A stretch of 64,000 nt of DNA from Actinotalea solisilvae (GTDB lineage: Bacteria; Actinomycetota; Actinomycetes; Actinomycetales; Cellulomonadaceae). The translations under genes were made by a program, and so were the position numbers. The notes beneath the pieces were generated by a model, which was not told where the DNA came from, made no database searches, and saw only the letters and a list, made by a program, of their open reading frames with translations. The stretch is taken from NCBI RefSeq assembly GCF_016464425.1, contig NZ_JADDKQ010000015.1, positions 62,001-126,000 on the forward strand, read 5' to 3'. Below are positions 57,986 to 64,000 of this stretch, one piece after another (positions within the stretch are counted from its first letter, which is position 1; each line of letters starts with the position of its first letter).

Positions 57986-59623
57986 TCAGTCGACCGTGCC
58001 GCTGGGCGGGGCGTCCGAAGGTCCGTCAGCGCTCCGCTGGTCTGGCTGGTCCGGCTCGTCGCTGTTGCCCTCAGCTCCCGGCCCTGCCGAGTCAGGGCTC
58101 TCGGAGCCTGGAATGTCCGACTCGTTTAGGCGCTCAACTTTGGCGGTGTCGGAATCTCCAAGGGGCTCAGGCGGCCCAGCTATGCCCTGCGTCAGGTCAA
58201 CCTTCCGACCCTCGAGGACGCCGTGTGTCAGGTCGAGTTTCAGATCCTTGAACAGGCCCTGCGTCAGGTCAAACTTCAGATCCTTGAACAAATCCTGCGT
58301 CAGGTCGAACTTCAGATCCTTGAACAGATCCTGCGTCAGGTCAAACTTCAGATCCTTGAACAGATCCTGCGTCAGGTCGAACTTCAGGTCCTTGAACAGA
58401 TCCTGCGTCAGGTCGAAGTGGAGACCATCGAACACGTCCTGCGTTGGGTAGAACTTCAAGTCATTGAGCATCTCGCGCGTCACATCGGCCTCGAAGCCGA
58501 GCAGTCCACCGGTGGGTGACGCTCCGCGCACCCAGTGAAGCCGACCAGGATCGTCCGGTCTTGCTGTGACACGACTGACTTCACCACCCAGCGGCTTATC
58601 AAACCTGCCAAATTGAAGCATGCCCGCAAACAGCAACGGCTTGCGCACTGTGTAAACGGCGTGCTCCGGACCCTGCGCAACCAGGTGCACCGCCTCCGCG
58701 TCGCCAAGGGCAGCGCCAAGCGGAACTCGGATCAGGATTTCTGTGTCAGCCTCAACCAGGAAGTCAGCGACGGCTTGGTCATCGGATACTGACCCCCGGA
58801 CTGTGAATGTCATTCCCCGCATTGCGCCAACGGACTCAAGCATTGCGCTCTCCGAAGCCCGCGGCAGCGCGCATGCCCGGGCGCTAAGTTGCTCTCCAAT
58901 ACTCTCCTTGAGCAAGCTTTCAACAAACCGTCCGACAGTCTCGGCTTTCAGCTCGTCGCGGAGCGACTTGAGTTCCTCTCCTTCGCCGGAACGCTGCGCC
59001 AACGCCAGCGGAATGTCCCCAAGAACTTGGCGGAGCCGCACCCTCCCATTCGATGCCTGCTCGCCCAGGTCTTCCTTCAAGTGCTCATGAAAGCCTGTCT
59101 TCAAGTCGTCCATAAAGTCCGTATCCGTGGTGACAAAGACGAAAGATTCTTCTTCGGCGTTGGCCCGAACAAGCTCGAGGAAACTGAGCCATACGAGAGT
59201 GTCCCGATACCCGTCACCTCTTTCGTCGCACGGTCGCCTCCGAGCAACGGAGCGGGCAATCACTTCCGAATGCGACACAGCGGGAGTCGGCAGAACGCTC
59301 ACGCCAGCCTCCACAAGCGACGATTGCAAATGCTCCCGATACACCTCGCCGCGCCGGCGCAGCGCGGCGCGTGTGTCATCGGCGTCTGATCCTGCGCCGA
59401 GCCTGCCCCAGGACCGAGCAGTCTTGTCTAGAGCTTCGACATGCTGCGCAATCGCTCGGTCATAGCCCGCAACTGCCTCCGCGACAGCGACCTCGCTAGT
59501 GAAGAGCCGGAGCGACCAAGATTCTGGTGCATGCGCGAGGACCCGCCACACGGCGCCGGCACACATGAAGTCCTGCATCAGGATGTTGGCGTCGAGGAAG
59601 GCGATCACGAGGACAGTCTGCAC
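57986..59623 (-). CDS. PIN-domain (DUF4935-like) nuclease with 12-residue tandem repeats
   Basis: A 545-residue protein. Residues 1-190 are a PIN-like nuclease with acidic residues Asp11 (IAFLDANILMQDF), Glu49, Asp141 (GYRDTLVWLSFLELV) and Asp167/Asp169 (FVFVTTDTDFMDD), the pattern of DUF4935 RNases. Residues 190-380 are a mixed domain of unknown fold. Residues 383-478 are eight 12-residue repeats (LFKDLKFDLTQD). The tail is acidic and Pro/Ser-rich. The GTG start has GAAGG 5 bases upstream. Probably an RNase. Codon use differs from the core genome. Last gene of the leftward island cassette. Confidence 0.8.
   Translation of the reverse strand: MQTVLVIAFLDANILMQDFMCAGAVWRVLAHAPESWSLRLFTSEVAVAEAVAGYDRAIAQHVEALDKTARSWGRLGAGSDADDTRAALRRRGEVYREHLQSSLVEAGVSVLPTPAVSHSEVIARSVARRRPCDERGDGYRDTLVWLSFLELVRANAEEESFVFVTTDTDFMDDLKTGFHEHLKEDLGEQASNGRVRLRQVLGDIPLALAQRSGEGEELKSLRDELKAETVGRFVESLLKESIGEQLSARACALPRASESAMLESVGAMRGMTFTVRGSVSDDQAVADFLVEADTEILIRVPLGAALGDAEAVHLVAQGPEHAVYTVRKPLLFAGMLQFGRFDKPLGGEVSRVTARPDDPGRLHWVRGASPTGGLLGFEADVTREMLNDLKFYPTQDVFDGLHFDLTQDLFKDLKFDLTQDLFKDLKFDLTQDLFKDLKFDLTQDLFKDLKFDLTQGLFKDLKLDLTHGVLEGRKVDLTQGIAGPPEPLGDSDTAKVERLNESDIPGSESPDSAGPGAEGNSDEPDQPDQRSADGPSDAPPSGTVD
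58189..58476 (-). repeat. Eight 36-bp tandem repeats inside the PIN protein gene
   Basis: Units start at 58189, 58225, 58261, 58297, 58333, 58369, 58405 and 58441. The central five are almost identical; the outer three are diverged. Each encodes 12 residues in frame (core DLTQDLFKDLKF), so copy number can change without frameshift. Confidence 0.92.
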
Positions 59624-59781
59624 CCACGCCTTCAGCGGCCTGCGGAAGGTGCGCTGTTGCGGAGCGAGGTGTCGCTCGGCGGAGCCGCCACCGGATGTAG
59701 CACACCTCGCCCAGGCCCGGCGGGCGGTGCGTGCAGGGCTTTGGACAGCCGGTCCAGCGCGATCACCGCCCGTAGTTGAGG

Positions 59782-60414
59782 CTAGTAGGCGAAAACGTCG
59801 CCGCTCCCCCGAAGGTCGGTTTCGACGCGCGTCGGGAGGTAGGCGAAGCTCTGCTCCACAAGGTCCGCCACGCCGTTCGCGCGCGCCGCACCCATCAACC
59901 GATCGAAGAGTGGCAGGAGGAACTCGACATCTCTGACCGCATACCGCAACTGCTCTTCGCTGAGGTCCTCGGCAAACCAGTCAGACACCTGCTGAGTCTT
60001 ATCGAGTTCGACCCCGAGGTATCGTGAGAGAACCGGCTTCAAGCTGTGTTCCCGTCCAGCGAGCCCTGGATGGACGATTTTGGACAGGATCTTTGTACAC
60101 GCCACTCCTCGGGGCGCGATTCTCCAGTGGTGTCGCATGAAGCGAAGATCGAACGCGGCGTGGTGAAATACCTTGACGACGCGTTCAGAGTTGAGCAGGT
60201 CTCTAAGCCGGTCAGGCACGGCGTCGTTTAGGCGAACCACCTCAGTGCCGATGTCGGCAACGTGCAGTTGACAAGTGGCGATCTGATCGGTAGCCCAATC
60301 GAGACCGCTCGTCTCAATGTCCCAAGCGACGAGGCGCGCGTCGCGTACCGCCCATTCAAATTCGGGGCTGAGGTCTCCAGACACCACTCGTATTGCACCT
60401 GTGGCGAGCATCAT
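59782..60414 (-). CDS. DEDDy 3'-5' exonuclease (RNase D-like catalytic domain)
   Basis: A 210-residue single-domain exonuclease. The four acidic residues and tyrosine are all present: Asp32 and Glu34 (AWDIETSGLDW), Asp89 (FHHAAFDLRFM), and Tyr158/Asp162 (LRYAVRDVEFLLPL). It lacks the HRDC domains of housekeeping RNase D, which is about twice as long. Likely substrate is RNA or ssDNA ends. The ATG has AGAAGGG 6 bases upstream and overlaps the stop of the upstream membrane gene (ATGA), so the two are co-translated. GC and codon use are atypical. Confidence 0.9.
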   Translation of the reverse strand: MMLATGAIRVVSGDLSPEFEWAVRDARLVAWDIETSGLDWATDQIATCQLHVADIGTEVVRLNDAVPDRLRDLLNSERVVKVFHHAAFDLRFMRHHWRIAPRGVACTKILSKIVHPGLAGREHSLKPVLSRYLGVELDKTQQVSDWFAEDLSEEQLRYAVRDVEFLLPLFDRLMGAARANGVADLVEQSFAYLPTRVETDLRGSGDVFAY

Positions 60415-61241
60415 GCAGTTCCCTTCTGGAGGCCGGCGAGCGGCACCTCGACGCTTTGCCCATGAATCGCTTCGAGTTCGGCGAGAAAGTAGTCCTTGAA
60501 AGTGCCGTCGGTGAGGGCGATCGCTGGCACGCTACCCCGCTGCCGCTTGTGTGAGTAGAGCGTCACCAAGACTGTCTCGTCGAAGCGGTAGCAGGTAAAA
60601 GTGGGGTCACCCGCTCGGTAGTAGACGCGAATGTCCGCAGAATCGGGACCTGATAGCGTTGCCATTTCGTGTGCCATCTCGAGCACGCTGGCCTGAATCT
60701 TCTCCGGAGTATAGTCGTACCTCTGTGCAAGGACCTTCATGGTGGACTCGTCCTTGGGATCCGGAAGGAAGATTCTCAGCTTATTTCGCTTCTTGGCGGT
60801 GAACTCCTGGAGTCGCGGCCAATGCAGTTTACGCCAACTGCTCCCGTACGAGATGAAAACGTCAATCTCATGCGCCGACTTGAAATGTTCATCCCATTCT
60901 ATATCCATCCAGTTCATGGTCATCTGCACAACCCCGGCCGCCTGAACTTCCGAAGAGACGCGGACCTTTGCAAGCACCTCGCGGATGAGGTCGCGCTTTC
61001 CCCTCAGGTCCCACAGCACGGAAAGGCCGCCCGTCACCACCAGCAGTCCGCCGAGCTCGTTAACAAGCGACCTTTGCCAATCGCGGCTCGCCAATGAGTC
61101 CCACGACGCAGCGACAACCATCAGCGCCAGCCCAAGGACAACGCCCAGCAATGCCAGCAGCACGGTGGAGTAATTCGTGATCTTCTCCGCAAGAGTGCTG
61201 TCGATATCACGTCGCACGGGCGCTCCTCGCCGCTGGTTCAT
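60411..61241 (-). CDS. Two-TM membrane protein with PLD-like (DUF5919-like) soluble domain
   Basis: A 276-residue protein. Two TM helices (about 24-45 and 58-77) anchor a cytosolic domain of 200 residues: DVFISYGSSWRKLHWPRLQEF, KLRIFLPDPKDESTMKVLA, RVYYRAGDPTFTCYRFDETVLVTLY and a final GTFKDYFLAELEAI. This order resembles the degenerate phospholipase-D-like DUF5919 domain (recognised by pattern, not search); no HKD catalytic motif is seen. The ATG start is fixed by a TAGGGT hexamer 7 bases upstream; a GTG ten codons earlier would lie upstream of that promoter. First gene of the island cassette; possible membrane sensor or effector. Confidence 0.75.
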   Translation of the reverse strand: MNQRRGAPVRRDIDSTLAEKITNYSTVLLALLGVVLGLALMVVAASWDSLASRDWQRSLVNELGGLLVVTGGLSVLWDLRGKRDLIREVLAKVRVSSEVQAAGVVQMTMNWMDIEWDEHFKSAHEIDVFISYGSSWRKLHWPRLQEFTAKKRNKLRIFLPDPKDESTMKVLAQRYDYTPEKIQASVLEMAHEMATLSGPDSADIRVYYRAGDPTFTCYRFDETVLVTLYSHKRQRGSVPAIALTDGTFKDYFLAELEAIHGQSVEVPLAGLQKGTA

Positions 61242-61248
61242 GCCGCCA

Positions 61249-61254
61249 ACCCTA
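61249..61254 (-). promoter_or_regulatory. -10 hexamer TAGGGT for the island cassette (leaderless)
   Basis: TAGGGT ends 7 bases before the ATG of the two-TM protein, the same arrangement as in the core genes. The cassette can therefore be read by the host's main sigma factor. Confidence 0.55.
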
Positions 61255-61351
61255 GACGCCGCCACCGACACTTGCGGGGAGGCCGCCCGACTGCATGAGT
61301 CTCCGTATGAATAGTGCCGTTGTCGACGTGTGCGCCCGCAGCAGCGCCTTC

Positions 61352-61399
61352 CCCGACGCGAGGAGGGCCGGCACCGTGTCGGTGCCGGCCCTCGTCGGG
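61352..61399 (-). terminator. Terminator of the ErpA-like gene
   Basis: A perfect 13-bp inner stem (GAGGGCCGGCACC and complement, 5-base loop) with an extra outer pairing (CCCGAC/GTCGGG) across a 5-base bulge, 14 bases after the stop. Confidence 0.8.
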
Positions 61400-61412
61400 T
61401 GTCAGGTGGTGC

Positions 61413-61763
61413 TCAGGCGAACGAGCCGCCGCACGCGCAGGAGCTGCCCGCGTTCGGGTTGTCGATCGTGAAGCCCTGCTTCTCGATGGTGTCCGCGAAG
61501 TCGATCTTCGCGCCGTCGAGGTACGGGACGCTCATGCGGTCCACGACGACCTCGACGCCGTCGTAGTCGCGCACGGCGTCGCCGTCGAGCAGGCGCTCGT
61601 CGAAGTACAGCTGGTAGATGAGGCCGGAGCAGCCGCCCGGCTGCACGGCCACGCGCAGGCGGAGGTCGTCACGACCCTCCTGCTCGAGCAGCGTGCGGAC
61701 CTTGCCGGCCGCGACGTCGCTCAGCTCGACGCCGTGGGTGGCGGTCTGGGTGGTCTCGCTCAT
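61413..61763 (-). CDS. erpA: Iron-sulfur cluster insertion protein (ErpA/A-type carrier)
   Basis: A 116-residue A-type Fe-S carrier that delivers clusters to apo-enzymes. The three ligand cysteines are in VQPGGCSGLIYQL and SSCACGGSF at the C-terminus. The family's positional counterpart is Rv2204c, also next to a glycerate kinase. ATG start, no clear strong RBS. Likely clients in this window include aconitase, the Rieske protein and NadA (inference). Confidence 0.94.
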   Translation of the reverse strand: MSETTQTATHGVELSDVAAGKVRTLLEQEGRDDLRLRVAVQPGGCSGLIYQLYFDERLLDGDAVRDYDGVEVVVDRMSVPYLDGAKIDFADTIEKQGFTIDNPNAGSSCACGGSFA

Positions 61764-61895
61764 GGTGTCTCCGCGGTTCTCGGGTCCGGCTGACGATCAG
61801 TCACCGCTGTCGCTCCGTCACGTGCTGGTCCGGCGCGCTCGGGCGGTCGACGGCGTCAACAGCGGTGCGCGCCCGGGTGTTCCCAGCGTACGTCC

Positions 61896-63083
61896 TCAGC
61901 GGGACCAGGTTCGCGCCACACGCTCGGTGCGCGCCGCGAGCGTGCCCGCGGGGTCGGCGAGCGACGCGGCGACCTGGTCGGGACGCTCGGCGACCGCGTA
62001 GGCGCCCGCGATCCCGGCCGCGCCCCACTCGCGGCGGCCCAGGAGCACCTGGCCGGCGACCGCCACGACGGGGACGCCGTGCTCCAGGCCCGCCGCGGCG
62101 ACCGCGTGGACCACCTTGCCGTGCAGGGACTGCCAGTCGAGCGCGCCCTCCCCCGTGACCACGAGGTCGGCGGCGCCCACGGCCGCGCCGAGGCCGACGG
62201 CGTCGGCGACGACCTGTGCGCCGCCGAGCACGCGCGCACCGAGCGCCGCGAGCGCGAAGCCGGCGCCGCCGGCCGCACCGGCGCCGGCGACCTGGGCGAG
62301 CGCGCGGCCCGGGGTGGCCGTGCGGCGTCCGGGCTGGGGGGCGAGCAGGTCGCGGCGCAGGCCGTCGTCGGCGACGGCGGCACCGACGAGGTCGGCGAGG
62401 TGGCCGAGCGCCCGCTCGAGGTCCTGCGCCTGCTCGGGCGTCGCGCCCTTCTGCGCCGCGAACCCCGCGCTCGCGCCGTGCAGGCCGAGCAGGGGTACGT
62501 CGACGTCCACAGCGGCCACGAGGTCGACAGCCGCCACGCGTCGCCGGAGCGGAGCGAGCCCGTCGAGGTCCTCGGCCGTGGCCGCGCCGAGCCCTCCGCC
62601 GCCGCCGCGCAGCACGGGCGCCGGCAGGCCGAGGCCCGCGAGGACGCCTGCACCGCCGTCGTTCGTCGCGGAGCCGCCCAGCCCGACGACGACGCGCGCC
62701 GGACCGAGGTCGAGGGCGGCCGCGAGCAGCTCGCCGAGGCCGAGCGACGTCGTGCGCGTCGGGTCACGGCGCTCGGCCGGCACGAGGTGGAGCCCGAGGG
62801 CCTGGGCGGACTCGAGGTAGGCGACACGCCCGCCCGACGCGTCCACGAGGAGCACGAGCGCGGGGGTGGGCTCGCCGAGCGGTCCCGCGACCGTCACCGG
62901 GACGAGCTCGCCCCCGAGCGCGCCGTGCAGGGTCTCGAGGAACCCCGGACCGCCGTCGGCGAGCGGGAGGAGTGCGACGTCGTCGTGGGGCGCCCCGCGC
63001 CGCCAGCCCGCGGCCATGGCGTCGGCCGCGGCGCGCGCGGTGAGCGTGCCCCCGAAGCAGTCGGGGGCCACGAGGATGCGCAC
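61896..63083 (-). CDS. Glycerate kinase (GlxK type)
   Basis: Phosphorylates D-glycerate to 2- or 3-phosphoglycerate. The 395-residue protein begins VRILVAPDCFGGTLTARAAADAMAAGW and has LPLADGGPGFLETL, VGLGGSATNDGGAGVLAGLG and DLVVTGEGALDWQSLHGK, all typical of the GlxK family. The GTG start has AGGA 7 bases upstream. Order erpA-glycerate kinase is as in Rv2204c-Rv2205c. Divergent from nadA, 42 bases between starts. Confidence 0.92.
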   Translation of the reverse strand: MRILVAPDCFGGTLTARAAADAMAAGWRRGAPHDDVALLPLADGGPGFLETLHGALGGELVPVTVAGPLGEPTPALVLLVDASGGRVAYLESAQALGLHLVPAERRDPTRTTSLGLGELLAAALDLGPARVVVGLGGSATNDGGAGVLAGLGLPAPVLRGGGGGLGAATAEDLDGLAPLRRRVAAVDLVAAVDVDVPLLGLHGASAGFAAQKGATPEQAQDLERALGHLADLVGAAVADDGLRRDLLAPQPGRRTATPGRALAQVAGAGAAGGAGFALAALGARVLGGAQVVADAVGLGAAVGAADLVVTGEGALDWQSLHGKVVHAVAAAGLEHGVPVVAVAGQVLLGRREWGAAGIAGAYAVAERPDQVAASLADPAGTLAARTERVARTWSR

Positions 63084-63125
63084 CGGGCCATCCTGCCCCA
63101 GGCGCGCCTGTGGGAAGATCCCCGC

Positions 63126-64000
63126 GTGAGCACCGTCACGCCTGCGCCGTCGTTCGCCGAGCCCTCGCCGTCGGCCGCGCTCCTGCTCCTGGGCACCCGC
63201 TCGGACCTCGTGTCCGAGCGCGGCGTCGAGTGCGTCGGGGCACTGCCGGACCCGGGCGACCCCGCCCTCGTCGAGCGGGCACGCGCCGCGCGCGACGCGC
63301 TGGGCGACCGGGCCTTCGTGCTCGGCCACCACTACCAGCGCGACGAGGTCATCCAGTTCGCGGACGTCACCGGCGACTCGTTCAAACTCGCGCGCGAGGC
63401 CGCCGCCCGGCCCGACGCCGAGTACGTCGTCTTCTGCGGCGTGCACTTCATGGCCGAGTCGGCGGACATCCTCACGGCCGACTCCCAGGCCGTCGTCCTG
63501 CCGGACCTGGCCGCGGGCTGCTCGATGGCCGACATGGCGGGCATCCGGCAGGTCGAGGACGCGTGGGACGTCCTCGCCGACGCGGGCGTCGCCGAGCGCA
63601 CCGTGCCGGTGACCTACATGAACTCGACCGCCGCGATCAAGGCGTTCACGGGCCGGCACGGCGGGACGGTGTGCACGTCGTCCAACGCCCAGGTCGCCCT
63701 CCGCTGGGCCTTCGACCAGGTCGGCGGGACCGACGGCGACGGTGCCGTGCTCTTCATGCCCGACCAGCACCTGGGCCGCAACACCGCGGTGCGCGAGCTC
63801 GGGATGAGCCTCGACGACTGCGTGGTCTACGACCCGCGCCGGCCGGGCGGCGGGCTCAGCCCCCAGCAGCTCGCCGACGCGCGGATGATCCTGTGGCGCG
63901 GGCACTGCTCGGTCCACGGGCGCTTCTCGGCCCAGAACGTGGCCGACGTGCGCGCGGCGGTCCCCGGCGTGAACGTGCTGGTGCACCCCGAGTGCAAGCA
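63126..64000 (+). CDS. nadA: Quinolinate synthase NadA (3' end outside the window)
   Basis: Condenses iminoaspartate and dihydroxyacetone phosphate to quinolinate in NAD synthesis, using a [4Fe-4S] cluster. 291 codons visible. Motifs: VLGHHYQRDEVIQFADVTGDS, VVFCGVHFMAESADIL (first cluster Cys), PVTYMNSTAAIKAF, GGTVCTSSNAQ (second Cys), FMPDQHLGRNTA and HPECK at the window edge (third Cys follows). About 25 extra N-terminal residues precede the conserved part. Start is the GTG reading VSTVTPAPS. Confidence 0.96.
   Translation, partial: MSTVTPAPSFAEPSPSAALLLLGTRSDLVSERGVECVGALPDPGDPALVERARAARDALGDRAFVLGHHYQRDEVIQFADVTGDSFKLAREAAARPDAEYVVFCGVHFMAESADILTADSQAVVLPDLAAGCSMADMAGIRQVEDAWDVLADAGVAERTVPVTYMNSTAAIKAFTGRHGGTVCTSSNAQVALRWAFDQVGGTDGDGAVLFMPDQHLGRNTAVRELGMSLDDCVVYDPRRPGGGLSPQQLADARMILWRGHCSVHGRFSAQNVADVRAAVPGVNVLVHPECK

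Larger units (their letters stand above)
57346..61300. mobile_element. Remnant genomic island inserted between tusA and the ErpA-like gene
   Basis: The segment has visibly lower GC, many A/T-ending codons and genes with no counterpart in the conserved tusA-erpA neighbourhood. It starts with a decayed serine recombinase and ends just before the ErpA-like gene's own terminator. I looked for a direct repeat at both ends (57280-57420 against 61270-61350) and did not see a convincing att core, so the exact borders are approximate. Confidence 0.7.

Noticed and set aside
58189..58476. 36-bp direct repeats resembling a CRISPR array
   Set aside because: The repeats abut one another without spacers and are in frame inside a coding region, so they are a protein repeat.
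61242..61271. Alternative GTG start ten codons upstream for the island membrane protein
   Set aside because: No ribosome-binding site is present and the TAGGGT promoter lies inside that extension.

Overview
This is a 64 kb stretch of a very GC-rich actinobacterial chromosome. Gene order, an aa3/bc1 respiratory branch, a mycobacterial-type primary sigma factor and a PPi-dependent phosphofructokinase point to Micrococcales, probably near Cellulomonadaceae. The family-level placement is inference. Nearly all of it is dense core genome: short gaps, many 1-8 base overlaps, GTG starts almost as common as ATG. I recognise no rRNA, tRNA, CRISPR array or insertion sequence.

Region 1 (1-28.6 kb) begins with the 5' part of aconitase. 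It then follows the order known from M. tuberculosis Rv2689c-Rv2703: TRAM-type RNA methyltransferase, APC permease, two TrkA/Ceo proteins, DUF3159, OB-fold protein, DUF3710, dut, DUF3093, DUF4193, suhB and, further on, the primary sigma factor. Between suhB and sigA lie sepH, tdk, a phosphodiesterase-like gene, DUF5998, a GNAT/acyl-CoA-synthetase fusion, and a convergent pair for a second type II topoisomerase (ParC/ParE-like).

Region 2 (28.6-57.3 kb and 61.4-64 kb) follows Rv2173-Rv2205: polyprenyl synthase, Rv2175c-like regulator, LysM/lytic transglycosylase, PASTA kinase, class II DAHP synthase, PPi-PFK, acyltransferase, glucokinase, FadD15-like ligase, exonuclease/UvrC-like fusion, trpD, the cytochrome bc1/aa3 genes (ctaE-qcrCAB, ctaCDF), sodA, a NifS-like/TusA pair, ErpA-like protein, glycerate kinase and the start of nadA.

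Region 3 (about 57.3-61.3 kb) breaks that order. Its GC content is visibly lower and its codon use differs. It starts with a decayed large serine recombinase and carries a three-gene leftward cassette: a two-TM protein with a PLD-like soluble domain, a DEDDy 3'-5' exonuclease, and a PIN-domain nuclease with eight 36-bp tandem repeats. This is the best candidate for an undescribed, possibly defensive, system.

Two themes cross the window. About seventeen genes have a TANNNT-like hexamer 6-8 bases before the start codon, which predicts leaderless transcripts. The NifS-like protein next to ctaC contains no lysine at all, so it cannot be an ordinary PLP cysteine desulfurase.
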